Position numbers and translations under genes: made by a program. Positions 16,420 through 25,054 of a stretch of 64,000 bases of DNA are shown in pieces. Every line of letters begins with the position of its first letter. Position 1 is the stretch's first letter. The notes under the pieces are model-generated. The model ran no database searches. It worked only from the letters and a program-made list of their open reading frames with translations, and was not told the DNA's origin. This stretch comes from CAYSUS01 sp964434165 (GTDB lineage: Bacteria > Planctomycetota > Planctomycetia > Pirellulales > Thermoguttaceae), in NCBI GenBank assembly GCA_964434165.1, contig CAYSUS010000008.1, positions 1 to 64,000 of the forward strand, in the 5' to 3' direction.

Positions 16420-17700
16420 ATGCACTCGCGAAACTCGAAGCACGAAACACGAATGTCGAAATCCGAAGCAAATCCGAAGCACGAAGCTCGAACGTCCCGA
16501 ACCGCGGGTCCGTATTCGGCTTTTGCGTCATTCGCCGTTTCGGTCCTTTGCGTTCGTTTCGGGTTTCGTGCTTCGGATGTCGGATTTCCACGAGCGTTGC
16601 TCGTGGCGATCCTCTGCCTGGCCCTGCCTGGTTGCTCGGGCTGCAACCGCGGCATCGACTCGCGCTACGGGCGTCGCAGCGGCGCCGGGGCCACCAGCAG
16701 CGTCAACGGCACGGCCGTGCTGGCCGAGATGTTCGAGCGCTACGGCCACCGCGTGCACACGCACCTGAGCCTCTCGCCCCGCATCCGCGCGCGGGCCGAC
16801 TGCATCGTCTGGTTCCCCAACGACTTCCGTCCCCCGTCGTCTGAAACGTGCGACTGGATCGACAACTGGCTGGCCGAGTCGCCGGGCAGGACGCTGATCT
16901 ACGTGGGCCGCGACTTCGACGCCGCCTCGTTCTACTGGAGAAAGATCCGGCCGCAGGCCCCGCCGGAGCAGAAGAAGGAAGTCATCCGGCGGCTCCAGGA
17001 GGCGGAGTCGGAGTTCCAGTCCGCCCGGGCCACGCTGACGGGTGTCGAGCAGTGCGAGCTGTTCGCCCTCGACGGGCGACTGGCTCCGCGCCAGGTGCGG
17101 ACGCTTCAGGGCGATCCGTACTGGCTGGAGGGGGTCGATCCCTCCGGGGTGGAGATCGAGCTCAACGGCCGTCTGACCCCGCCCGGGTGGGCCGAGGTGC
17201 TCCTGGAATCGGACGAGGACGTGCTGGTTTCGCTGGAGTACCGCGGCGACGGCCAGGTGATCGTGGTGGCCAACGGATCGTTCCTCCTCAACCTGCCCCT
17301 GGTGAACCGCGAGCACCGCAAGCTGGCCGGCAAGCTCATCGGCGAGCTCGGCCCGCCCGGGCAGACGGTGGTGTTCCTGGAGAGCGGGCCCGGCGGGCCG
17401 CGCGTGCTGGAAGAGGACCCGGGAGTGAAGGTCCCCACCGGAATGGAGATCTTTCACACCTGGCCGGCGAGCTGGATCTTGATCCACGCCTCGCTGCTGG
17501 GCATCCTGTTCTGCTTCTGGCGGTTCCCGATCTTCGGCCGGCCCCGCGACCCGCAGCCGGAGAGCCAGAAGGACTTCGGCCGCCACATCGAGGCCCTCGG
17601 CGAGCTGCTCGAACAGAGCCAGGATCGCTCCTACGCGATGAGCCAGGTGCTGCATTACCAGCAGAGCGTACGGGCCAGGGAGAGACCGCAGCCCGAGTAG
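16420..17700 (+). CDS. DUF4350 domain lipoprotein-like membrane protein
   Basis: The conserved part runs from about 16597. CLALPGC resembles a lipobox after a short hydrophobic stretch; next comes a DUF4350-type domain (NGTAVLAEMFERYGHRV, then DWIDNWLAESPGRTLIYVG), a beta-rich middle, one membrane helix near the C-terminus (ASWILIHASLLGILFCFWRF) and a cytosolic tail. The first 59 codons of the long frame from the ATG at 16420 fall inside a palindromic repeat (16427-16590) and are probably not protein. A TTG at 16597 or GTG at 16603 is the more likely start, although neither has a good ribosome site. DUF4350 proteins normally precede MoxR and DUF58 genes, as here. Confidence 0.82.
   Translation: MHSRNSKHETRMSKSEANPKHEARTSRTAGPYSAFASFAVSVLCVRFGFRASDVGFPRALLVAILCLALPGCSGCNRGIDSRYGRRSGAGATSSVNGTAVLAEMFERYGHRVHTHLSLSPRIRARADCIVWFPNDFRPPSSETCDWIDNWLAESPGRTLIYVGRDFDAASFYWRKIRPQAPPEQKKEVIRRLQEAESEFQSARATLTGVEQCELFALDGRLAPRQVRTLQGDPYWLEGVDPSGVEIELNGRLTPPGWAEVLLESDEDVLVSLEYRGDGQVIVVANGSFLLNLPLVNREHRKLAGKLIGELGPPGQTVVFLESGPGGPRVLEEDPGVKVPTGMEIFHTWPASWILIHASLLGILFCFWRFPIFGRPRDPQPESQKDFGRHIEALGELLEQSQDRSYAMSQVLHYQQSVRARERPQPE
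16427..16590. repeat. palindromic GAAGCACGAA repeat inserted before the DUF4350 gene
   Basis: Region of low-complexity CGAA-rich sequence with a fold-back: the left arm at 16473-16492 (TCCGAAGCACGAAGCTCGAA) is complementary to the right arm at 16558-16577 (TTCGGGTTTCGTGCTTCGGA) apart from about three bases. Its base composition differs sharply from the coding DNA on both sides. A shorter, degraded relative with CTCGAAGCACGAAATCCGC lies at 17743-17780. It looks like a MITE-like mobile palindrome that landed at the 5' end of a gene inside an operon and may have supplied or displaced its start. Confidence 0.6.
16588..16606. repeat. 8-bp inverted repeat at probable DUF4350 start
   Basis: CCACGAGC (16588-16595), GTT, GCTCGTGG (16599-16606) form a perfect hairpin that spans the candidate TTG start at 16597 and GTG at 16603. 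If it folds in the mRNA it would hide the start. It may simply mark the border of the repeat next to it. Confidence 0.45.
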
Positions 17701-17742
17701 CGTCCTGGTTGAAGGCCGGGAGCTCGCGCAGGGGAGATCCAA

Positions 17743-17780
17743 ACCTCGAAGCACGAAATCCGCAGCAAACCCGAATGATC
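17743..17780. repeat. degraded second copy of GAAGCACGAA repeat
   Basis: The 230 bases between the DUF4350 gene and the MoxR gene are the only sizeable gap inside the operon. They begin with CTCGAAGCACGAAATCCGC and further CGAA-type words that match the repeat at 16427-16590, without a clean second arm. The remainder of the gap holds the direct repeats at 17885-17919. Confidence 0.45.
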
Positions 17781-17884
17781 GAAAGGGAGAGAGCCGCAAA
17801 CCGCGGACGCGCAAGGCCAGCCGCGAGGGCCCTTTCGGCGCGGCTGGTGATCTTCAAATTCCGACTTCCGACGTGGGCCAAAGG

Positions 17885-17919
17885 CCCCCTGACTCCTGCC
17901 CTCCGCCCCCTGACTCCTG
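17885..17919 (+). repeat. two 14-bp direct repeats before moxR
   Basis: CCCCCTGACTCCTG occurs at 17885-17898 and again at 17906-17919, 21 bases apart (two helical turns), ending 11 bases before the MoxR ATG. The spacing would suit a dimeric DNA-binding protein, but the word is also a common low-complexity tract in such genomes. Confidence 0.4.
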
Positions 17920-17930
17920 AACGCTGATCC

Positions 17931-18959
17931 ATGACCGATTCACTCTATGACGACGTCCCGCTGCCCGAGCCGGAGCCCGCCGAGGTGGACCTGGTGCCCG
18001 AAGGCCCTCCGTCGCCGATCAAGCAGCTCTTCGACCGCATCACCGAGGAGGCCCGCAAGGTCTTCGTGGGCCAGGAGGAGTTGGTGCTGGGCACGCTGGT
18101 GGCCCTGTTCTCCGGCGGCCACGTGTTGATCGAGAGCGTGCCGGGGCTGGGCAAGACGCTGTTCGTGCGCACGCTGGGCCGCGTGCTGGGCTGCCAGTTC
18201 GGCCGCATCCAGTTCACCGCTGACCTGATGCCCTCGGACATCACCGGCTCGCCGATCTTCGACATGAAGACCCAGGAGTTCCGCTTCCGGCCCGGCCCGG
18301 TCTTCACCCAGCTGCTTCTGGCCGACGAGATCAACCGCTCGCCCGCCAAGACCCACGCGGCGCTGTTGGAGATCATGCAGGAGTACCGCGTCACGGTGGA
18401 GGGGACCAGCCACAAGCTCCAGCGTCCGTTTTTGGTGCTGGCCACGCAGAACCCGATCGAGGCCGAGGGGACCTACAACCTGCCCGAGGCCCAGCTCGAC
18501 CGCTTCATGTTCAAGCTGGTCATCGACTACCCGACCGCCGAGGAGGAAGCGGCGATCCTCGACATGCACAGCGTGCAGGTCGATCTGGACGACAAGCTGG
18601 CCGAGGTACGGGAGGTCACCCGCCCGGAGGAGATCGTCGCCGCGACGGGGGAGTGCGGCCGGGTGTTCGTCGATCCGAAGCTGATCGGCTACGTCAACTC
18701 CCTGGTGCGGTTGACGCGGGACTGGCCGCAGTTCCACATGGGGGCTTCGCCCCGTGCGGGGTTGGCCCTGATGCAGGGCGCGCGCACGCTGGCGGCGTTC
18801 CTGGGGCGCGACTACGCCGTGCCCGACGACGTGGTCGAGCTGGCCCTTCCCGCCCTCCGCCACCGCGTGATCCTCTCGGCCGAGGCCGAGGTCGAGGGGC
18901 ACTCGGTGGACGAGGTGCTGGTCGATCTCATCCGCTCGGTGGAGGTTCCCCGCCTGTGA
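17931..18959 (+). CDS. MoxR family AAA+ ATPase
   Basis: Soluble AAA+ chaperone-like ATPase of 342 residues. Walker A is PGLGKT at 71-76 and Walker B is LLLADEIN at 128-135; sensor 1 is ATQNP near 172, followed by the MoxR signature GTYNLPEAQLDRFMFK. An acidic, Pro-rich N-terminal 30 residues precede the core. MoxR ATPases act with DUF58/VWA proteins to mature or assemble envelope complexes; the DUF58 partner is encoded next, with GTGA overlap of stop and start. The preceding gap contains repeats, so moxR may also have its own promoter. Confidence 0.95.
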   Translation: MTDSLYDDVPLPEPEPAEVDLVPEGPPSPIKQLFDRITEEARKVFVGQEELVLGTLVALFSGGHVLIESVPGLGKTLFVRTLGRVLGCQFGRIQFTADLMPSDITGSPIFDMKTQEFRFRPGPVFTQLLLADEINRSPAKTHAALLEIMQEYRVTVEGTSHKLQRPFLVLATQNPIEAEGTYNLPEAQLDRFMFKLVIDYPTAEEEAAILDMHSVQVDLDDKLAEVREVTRPEEIVAATGECGRVFVDPKLIGYVNSLVRLTRDWPQFHMGASPRAGLALMQGARTLAAFLGRDYAVPDDVVELALPALRHRVILSAEAEVEGHSVDEVLVDLIRSVEVPRL

Positions 18960-20344
18960 ACGCCCTGGCGCTCCTGCTGGCCAAGCTGGCGGCGATCGCC
19001 GCGCCGCTGGCCGCCCTGGCCTGGGCGGCGCGGATCTACCCCACGGGCCGGCTCGTGCTGTTGGCCCTGGGCCCCGCGATCGTCTCGCTGGGCCTGCTGG
19101 CCGCCGACTGGGTGATGGTCCTCGTCCTGGTGCTCGACGGGCTGCTGGCCGGGGTCGCCCTGTTCGACGTGCTCACCCTGCCGCGTCCCGGCGACTTCTC
19201 GGCCGTGCGGCGCTCGGGGCGGATCGTTTCGATCCGCAAGCGTCACCCCGTGCAGTTGACGCTGATGAACCATTCGCGCACGGCCTGCGAGGTGACGGTG
19301 CGCGACGGCGTGCCCGAGCTGCTCCAGGCCGAGCCGTCCGAGTTCCGCCTCCAGCTCCAGGCGAGGAGCCGGGTGCTGCTGCACTATGACCTGCGCTGCC
19401 GCCAGCGCGGGGCCATGTCGATCGGTCCAGCCTATCTCCGCGTGCACAGCCGCCTGGGCCTGTGGCAGCGGATGATCGTGCTTCCCGGCGACACGCAACT
19501 GCACGTCTATCCCGACCTCCAGCAGCTCCGGCACTACGCCATGCTCGCGCGCACCGACCGCCTCAGCCTGCTCGGCGTGCGGCGCACGCGCCGCGTGGGC
19601 CAGGACCACGACTTCGAGCGCCTCCGCGACTACTCGATCGACGACAACTACAAGCACATCGACTGGAGGGCGACCGCCCGGCGACGCAAGCTCACCGTGC
19701 GCGACTACCAGTCGAGCCGATCGCAGCGCGTCGTGTTTCTGCTGGATTGCGGGCGGATGATGACCGGCGAGGCGGCCGGGCTGAGCCTTCTGGACCATGC
19801 TTTGAACAGCATGCTCATGCTCAGCTACGTGGCCCTGCGGCAGAACGACTCGGTAGGGCTCGTGCTGTTCTCCGACGGAGTCCACCGCTACGTGCCGCCC
19901 GGCGGCGGCATGCGGCAGATGAACCGGCTGGTCCACGCCGTGTTCGACCGCTTCCCGGACATGGTCGAGTCGCGCTACGACCAGGCGTTCCGCTACCTGG
20001 CGTCCCACTGCCGCAAGCGGTCGCTGGTCGTGCTGGTGACCAACGTCATCGACGAGGTGAACGCCCACCAGATCGAGCGCTACCTGGCCAACCTCGTGGG
20101 GCGGCACCTGCCGCTGGGCGTGCTGTTGCGCGACCGGCGGATGTTCGAGGCCGTCGAGCCGGAGCACCCCAAGGGCAAGGCCCTGTGGCGCGCGGCCGCG
20201 GCCGCGGAGATCCTCGGCTGGCGCCACCAGGTGCTCAGCGACCTGGCCGCCAAGGGCGTGCTCACGCTGGATGTGTTTCCCGACCAGATGACCGCCCCGC
20301 TGGTGAACCGGTACCTGGAGATCAAGGCCCGGCACCTCTTGTAG
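18956..20344 (+). CDS. DUF58 domain protein, MoxR partner
   Basis: Last gene of the operon, 462 residues from a GTG start that overlaps the MoxR stop. Two hydrophobic segments at about 5-22 and 30-58 anchor it; a beta-rich region follows. The DUF58 signature lies near residues 210-260 (YSIDDNYKHIDWRATARR, then KLTVRDYQ), leading into a von Willebrand A-like domain. The metal site that would read DxSxS is DCGRM here, so metal binding may be altered. DUF58 proteins are the usual targets or partners of MoxR ATPases. A hairpin directly behind the stop codon closes the operon. Confidence 0.92.
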   Translation: MNALALLLAKLAAIAAPLAALAWAARIYPTGRLVLLALGPAIVSLGLLAADWVMVLVLVLDGLLAGVALFDVLTLPRPGDFSAVRRSGRIVSIRKRHPVQLTLMNHSRTACEVTVRDGVPELLQAEPSEFRLQLQARSRVLLHYDLRCRQRGAMSIGPAYLRVHSRLGLWQRMIVLPGDTQLHVYPDLQQLRHYAMLARTDRLSLLGVRRTRRVGQDHDFERLRDYSIDDNYKHIDWRATARRRKLTVRDYQSSRSQRVVFLLDCGRMMTGEAAGLSLLDHALNSMLMLSYVALRQNDSVGLVLFSDGVHRYVPPGGGMRQMNRLVHAVFDRFPDMVESRYDQAFRYLASHCRKRSLVVLVTNVIDEVNAHQIERYLANLVGRHLPLGVLLRDRRMFEAVEPEHPKGKALWRAAAAAEILGWRHQVLSDLAAKGVLTLDVFPDQMTAPLVNRYLEIKARHLL

Positions 20345-20365
20345 GCGGCTCTTTCCGAGAGCCGC
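20345..20365 (+). terminator. hairpin directly after the DUF58 stop, likely operon end
   Basis: GCGGCTCT (20345-20352), TTCCG loop, AGAGCCGC (20358-20365): a perfect eight-pair GC-rich stem that begins at the first base after the TAG. No T-run follows, so it may stabilise the 3' end or act with Rho. The following 410 bases hold no gene; see the remnant at 20404-20601. Confidence 0.5.
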
Positions 20366-20403
20366 AAGCCGGGTGGGGCCGTTTCCTGCCGGTCGCCTCC
20401 CAG

Positions 20404-20601
20404 TGCCGAGACGCAGGAGCAGCCCGCGGAGATCCGCGCGGCGCCGGACGAGAGCGAACAGCTCCGCACCAAGGTGGACGTCCGCCGCACGGCCGTGGCC
20501 GATTCCAGGTCGAAAAGCGCGGCACGATCCCCGTCACCGTGTGGCGGAAGGAGGGCGGGCACGTGCCGATTTCGCTATCGGTATACATCGCGTCGGATTG
20601 A
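20404..20601 (+). pseudogene. possible gene remnant in the space after the DUF58 operon
   Basis: The gap 20366-20775 holds no intact gene. Two pieces look coding: one frame gives PAEIRAAPDESEQLRTKVDV, then about 20510 a second frame takes over with FQVEKRGTIPVTVWRKEGG ending at a TGA near 20601. A single frameshift would join them. I recognise no family; this is a weak call based on amino-acid texture alone. The remainder of the gap shows nothing. Confidence 0.25.
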
Positions 20602-20775
20602 CGTGTCGCAGGGCGCGATCGCGCGGATCGGCCTCCACGCGCCTCCCCGCACGTGGTTAGGGCGCGGTATACTTGCTTGGTGTACGGCCTGAGCGTCCCG
20701 AGAGCCATCCGTCCTTGGTGCGCGCGGTCAGGTCACGGTCCTCGGGACGTCGCTTGAGCGGGAAGGGGTCAACGG

Positions 20776-21840
20776 ATGGGATGGTGCTCGACGCACAAGT
20801 CGCGCGGCTGTGGCTGCGGCGTGATCGGAGGGCTGCTGTTCATCGGCGTCTGGACGACTGGGGTGCTGGCGTTCGACGCGATGATCGCTTACGGCGTGGC
20901 GCGGCAGCTTCAGGCCAGTTCGTATCCGACCACCGGGGGCGTGATCGTCTCCAGCGGTGTCAAGGAGGAACGCGACAGCGACGGCACGAGTTACCGCGTG
21001 GACGTGCGGTACAAGTACTGGATCGACGGCCGCGAGTACCGTTGCACGCAATACCGCTACGGCGACATGGGGAGCTCCGACCGCGGCGCGTTTCGCGTGG
21101 TCGAGCAGTTGCCGCCGGGCGCCGAGGTGGACGTGCACTACAACCCGGCCGACCCGGCCGACGCCGTGCTCCGCGCGGGCATCGAGGGCAAGGACCTTTT
21201 CCTGGCCATGTTCCTCACGCCCTTCAACGTGGTGATGCTCGGCGGCTGGTACGTCATCGCGCGAACGGCCTATCAGCGCTTCATGAAGCCGCCCGCCGGC
21301 GGGGCGAAGATCGTGCGCCGCGACTGGCGGCAGATGGTCCAGGTCGCCGGGTTCCCCGCCATCGGCACCTTTGCCCTGGCGCTTCTGGGCACCTCGTTCG
21401 CGTCGATCTTCATCGTGGGCTTCGGCTTCGGCTTCAACGCCTCCCTGCCGGTGATGCTCGGCGCCTGGGCGGTCATTTTGGGGATCTCGTTCTACTTCTA
21501 CCTGAGACGTCTCGCTCGCGACCCCGGCAAATGGGTTGTGATCGACGAGATGAACCGAACGCTGATCCTGCCGCCGAACGACCGCCAGGACGAGGAGACG
21601 ACCCTCCCCTTCGACCGGGTCCGCGACTTCTTCGTGAAGTTCAGCGAAAAGCGGGACTCCGACGGCGATCTCCAGCGGAGCGAGGCCCCCGTGATCCGCT
21701 TCACCGACGACGACGGCGAGGAACGGACCAGGCACCTCGCCGGCGGCAACGAACTCTACGACGCCGAGGGCCTCGTCCGGTGGCTGCGAGAGCAGGTGGG
21801 GCTGCCGGAAGCCCCGGCGGACCACCACACGGCTCCTTGA
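20776..21840 (+). CDS. DUF3592 domain membrane protein
   Basis: Membrane protein of 354 residues. Membrane helix at about 15-37, then a periplasmic or lumenal DUF3592-type beta domain (about 45-130: SYPTTGGVIVSSGVKEE, VRYKYWIDGREYRC, DVHYNPADPADAVL), a helix at about 145-163, two further helices at about 190-245, and a cytosolic C-terminal domain of about 100 residues. The N-terminal CSTHKSRGCGCG has several Cys residues that might bind metal or lipid. DUF3592 proteins are widespread and without a known function. It stands alone with its own upstream space. Confidence 0.85.
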   Translation: MGWCSTHKSRGCGCGVIGGLLFIGVWTTGVLAFDAMIAYGVARQLQASSYPTTGGVIVSSGVKEERDSDGTSYRVDVRYKYWIDGREYRCTQYRYGDMGSSDRGAFRVVEQLPPGAEVDVHYNPADPADAVLRAGIEGKDLFLAMFLTPFNVVMLGGWYVIARTAYQRFMKPPAGGAKIVRRDWRQMVQVAGFPAIGTFALALLGTSFASIFIVGFGFGFNASLPVMLGAWAVILGISFYFYLRRLARDPGKWVVIDEMNRTLILPPNDRQDEETTLPFDRVRDFFVKFSEKRDSDGDLQRSEAPVIRFTDDDGEERTRHLAGGNELYDAEGLVRWLREQVGLPEAPADHHTAP

Positions 21841-21924
21841 CCGGCTCGCGCGCCGCGCGCAGAATGGCGTGCGTTTGAGCCACGGCCGGGGGGCGGAGGC
21901 GCAGCGCTGGTCCGTAGTTCCGCC

Positions 21925-24801
21925 ATGAACGCGCCTCGGGCGGCGGTCGCGTTGGCCGCCCTTGCACTGGTCTTCGCTCCGTCGCCGGCACCGGCAGACG
22001 AAGTGCATTCGCATCGCATCGTGCACCTGGAGCGCGGGCGGGGCTTCGCGCTGCGCTCGGCAGGACGCATCCGCCAGGGCATTCTGGCCCGGGAGCTGTT
22101 TCGCCAGGCCCTGCTCATGGCCGCCCGGGACGAGCTGGGCCTGGTCACTCGCGACGCCTGGCTGGGCGATCCCATGCCGGATGAAGGCCTCTATCCACCG
22201 CTGGACCTCGTGGCCTCTCCGAAGGAGGACACGCTGATCGAGCTGCTTCGCGGCTTCCACCCGGCGCAGGAGGTGATCGCCTCGGCCCCCTACAGGAGCG
22301 ACGGCGGCCTGGACTACAACCTCCTCGTGGCGCACCTGGAAGAGGCCTCTCGCACGCGGTACGCGGAGTGGCTCAGGGAGGCCGGCTTCGAAGGCGTGCC
22401 CCACGCATGGAAGCCCCAGGCCGAGGCGCCCGAGGCCGTCGAAGCGCTGCTGCGCCAGATGACCTTCCCCGCCCAGTTTGACGCGGCGCGGCGCCTGCAT
22501 TGGCTTATCCGCGCCGACGGCGAGTCGCCCGAGCGCCTCGGGGCCCTGGTGCGGGCGTACGCCAACCTGGGCGTGCTCTCGGAGATCCATTGGTATCCGG
22601 CGCACAAGGTGCTGAAGGCCCGGGCCCTGCTCTATGCGCATCGGCTGGTGGCACGCAGCAAGGCTCCCTCGGCGCCGGCGGCCTGGCATCGGGCGTACGC
22701 CCTCTCCCTGGCCGGGCTGCACCGGCACGCCCTGGCCGATTTGGAGGCGGCCGAGAGGCTTGCGAAGCCCGCGCGCGCCGAGGCGGAACAGCCGCCGCGT
22801 CCGGGCTGGGTCGGGCTCATTGAGGCGCTGTGCCGCTTCCAGATGGACCGTCTCGATCCCACCCGCGCGGACGAAGGCCACCGCCAGCTTGCACGGCTGC
22901 TGCGCGTGGTGGCCGTCGAGCAGTCGGGCGCGATCTGGTCCAGCCGGCGGACCCATATTCTCCAGGCGACCACCGCGGCGATCGAGGCCATGCCCGAGTG
23001 CTATCGCATCCATGACACGGCGTGCGCCAACGCGGGACCGAGACTGGGCTTCAGGCTCACCGAGGCATGGCCAGAGACGTGGGGCCGCTCGATCTATGCC
23101 CGTGTGGCCGACATGCCCGACCTGCCGCCGGCCGCACGCGCGGTGTTGAGCGGGCTTGCGGGCCGCGGCGAAGTCGCGCCGCAGCGCGAATTTGCCGTCC
23201 GGCGGCGGTTGATCCGCGCGCTGGCCGAGGTCCCGGCGGACGCCGATCCGGGCGAGCCCTCGTGGGCGGCGCTGGCCAATCTGCTGGCCGAGGCCTCCTT
23301 CCTCCAGGTCGTGCGCCGCGCGAACATCCAGCGCAACGGCCTGCGGGTCTCGCCCGAGGGTTTCCTTTCGGCGTCGCGACCTGTTTGGGAGGACCATCGG
23401 TATCGGGACTACGTGGAGAGCTTCGCCTGGGACGGCAGGCGGAGGCGCGAGGCCTTGTTGCGCGTTATCCGCATTGCGCCGTGGGGATTCGAATCGCACG
23501 CCCAGAAGCTGTGCGACGATTTCCACCTCGAGTTCCCCTCCGCCCGGAACGACTTCCAGGAACTGGGCAGGCAGCACCTCGACGATGTCGCCCGCGACCT
23601 GACCTGCTACCTGCCGATCGAATCGGAGCGGCCCGCGGCACTGGCTCGGCGGATCCTGGATGTTAGCCCGCACTGCCCGGCCGCCCGGGCCGCCTTGATC
23701 GAGCACGATTGGTCCGGCGTGGAGGATAAGGCCGTCGCCTGGGAGACGGAGTGCAAGGCGCACGCTTGCGTGCAGGTCGCTCTGGGGTGCCGCTACCGCG
23801 CGCTGGACCGGCCGGACGCCGCGATCCGCTGCTTTCGCGCGGCCATCGACGCCGCCCCCGACGTGGCGTTCTACGTCGCACTGGCCGGCGTCCACCTCAG
23901 GCAGGGCGACGAAGCCAGGTGGCAGGCGGTGCTGGAGGAGTTCCTGCAGCGGCCCGCCGACGAGCTCGATCACGCGTGCGCGGGATGCCACCTGGCCGAG
24001 ACCCTGATGCGAGCCTGCCGCTTCGACGAGGCCCTCCCGCACGCGGAGAACGCAGCCGCGAGCGAAGCCGCCTGGGCGATGGTCACCGCCGCGCGCTGCC
24101 ACGAGGCCCTCGGGCACTGGAAGGAGGCCGAGTCGCTATGGCGAGCCACGAGCCGGCGCTATCGCGAGGAGGCCGTGCTGTGGTACCTCTTCTGCAAGCG
24201 CACGGGCCAGGGCGACTTGCAGCAGGCGCGGCACCTTGCCCGGCACTACGTCCGCTCCGAGGACGAGTTGGGCACGGACTTCAACCCAGCCGTGGCGGCA
24301 CTGTTCTATCGATGCGAAGGCGAGCACCAGAAGGCCCTGGCGCTGGCCGAAAGCCGTTTCGCGGAGTTCGGCCGTCCGCTGGAAGGCCTGCGCGTCGCTA
24401 TCCTGGCCGAGCGGCTGGGCGACGCCCGGCGGCGCGATGCCGCCCTGGACGAGATCGCGACCAGGGGAGGGCGGCACGGCAGCCACAAGCCGCTGATCGA
24501 CCTGGCGGCCGCCATCGCCGAGGACCTTGACGCGGAAGAGGAGGACGCCATCGATCTGGACGAAGCCGAACGGCTCGCCGTCCTGGCGAGCGACGAAGAC
24601 CGCCGCTTCTTCTGGCAGCTTCTGGGGGATTATTTCGATCTGCGCAACCGGCCCCGGAGGGCGATCCGCTGCTGGAAGCGGTGCCTGGCCGTACGCGGGC
24701 GCTGCGAGGAGGCCGCGCGCACCGAGGCCGGCATGCGGTTGATCGCCCGCGGCCATAAACCGGAGGTCTATCTGCAGGAAATCTACGGCGAAGGCGAATG
24801 A
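21925..24801 (+). CDS. exported tetratricopeptide-repeat protein, 958 residues
   Basis: Large exported protein. Residues 1-25 form a signal peptide (ending PSPAPADE). The body is almost entirely helical with degenerate TPR-like pairs, clearest at about 250-285 (AWHRAYALSLAGLHRHALADLEAAERL), 605-700 and 690-860 (LADALMRACRFDEALPHAENA-like units and a QKALALAESRF unit), plus a conserved-looking N-terminal part of about 230 residues that I do not recognise. It probably serves as a scaffold for a protein complex in the periplasm. It converges on the lectin-like gene; the 254-base space between them contains only an inverted repeat. Confidence 0.8.
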   Translation: MNAPRAAVALAALALVFAPSPAPADEVHSHRIVHLERGRGFALRSAGRIRQGILARELFRQALLMAARDELGLVTRDAWLGDPMPDEGLYPPLDLVASPKEDTLIELLRGFHPAQEVIASAPYRSDGGLDYNLLVAHLEEASRTRYAEWLREAGFEGVPHAWKPQAEAPEAVEALLRQMTFPAQFDAARRLHWLIRADGESPERLGALVRAYANLGVLSEIHWYPAHKVLKARALLYAHRLVARSKAPSAPAAWHRAYALSLAGLHRHALADLEAAERLAKPARAEAEQPPRPGWVGLIEALCRFQMDRLDPTRADEGHRQLARLLRVVAVEQSGAIWSSRRTHILQATTAAIEAMPECYRIHDTACANAGPRLGFRLTEAWPETWGRSIYARVADMPDLPPAARAVLSGLAGRGEVAPQREFAVRRRLIRALAEVPADADPGEPSWAALANLLAEASFLQVVRRANIQRNGLRVSPEGFLSASRPVWEDHRYRDYVESFAWDGRRRREALLRVIRIAPWGFESHAQKLCDDFHLEFPSARNDFQELGRQHLDDVARDLTCYLPIESERPAALARRILDVSPHCPAARAALIEHDWSGVEDKAVAWETECKAHACVQVALGCRYRALDRPDAAIRCFRAAIDAAPDVAFYVALAGVHLRQGDEARWQAVLEEFLQRPADELDHACAGCHLAETLMRACRFDEALPHAENAAASEAAWAMVTAARCHEALGHWKEAESLWRATSRRYREEAVLWYLFCKRTGQGDLQQARHLARHYVRSEDELGTDFNPAVAALFYRCEGEHQKALALAESRFAEFGRPLEGLRVAILAERLGDARRRDAALDEIATRGGRHGSHKPLIDLAAAIAEDLDAEEEDAIDLDEAERLAVLASDEDRRFFWQLLGDYFDLRNRPRRAIRCWKRCLAVRGRCEEAARTEAGMRLIARGHKPEVYLQEIYGEGE

Positions 24802-24811
24802 GGGAGGGGCT

Positions 24812-24905
24812 GGAGCCGTTCTCGCGTGTGGAACGCCCCGCTTCGTCCACGGCGAGCGTGCGGGCGCTCGGCGGGGCCCACCCCCCGTGTCGGGAGAACG
24901 GTTCC
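24812..24905. repeat. inverted repeat between convergent genes
   Basis: GGAGCCGTTCTC (24812-24823) and GAGAACGGTTCC (24894-24905) are complementary with one G-T exchange, separated by 70 bases. They lie between the 3' ends of the TPR protein gene and the lectin-like protein gene. Nothing else was seen in that space. Confidence 0.4.
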
Positions 24906-25054
24906 TGTCCCCTGCGCGCCTGGCGCTGTTTCGCAACGGGCCAGGCAACGTGTTCCCGATCCGCTGGTCGAAGGCTATCCATTCGAGACTCGACTTGCGT
25001 TGCAGGTCGGGCATGGTTCCCACACGGAATACGGTGCCAGTCCCCGGTGCGGGC

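Noticed and set aside
20776..21840. Zinc-ribbon or redox role for the CSTHKSRGCGCG start of the DUF3592 protein
   Set aside because: The Cys spacing does not match a known zinc ribbon and it is followed at once by a membrane helix; it may be lipid attachment or chance.
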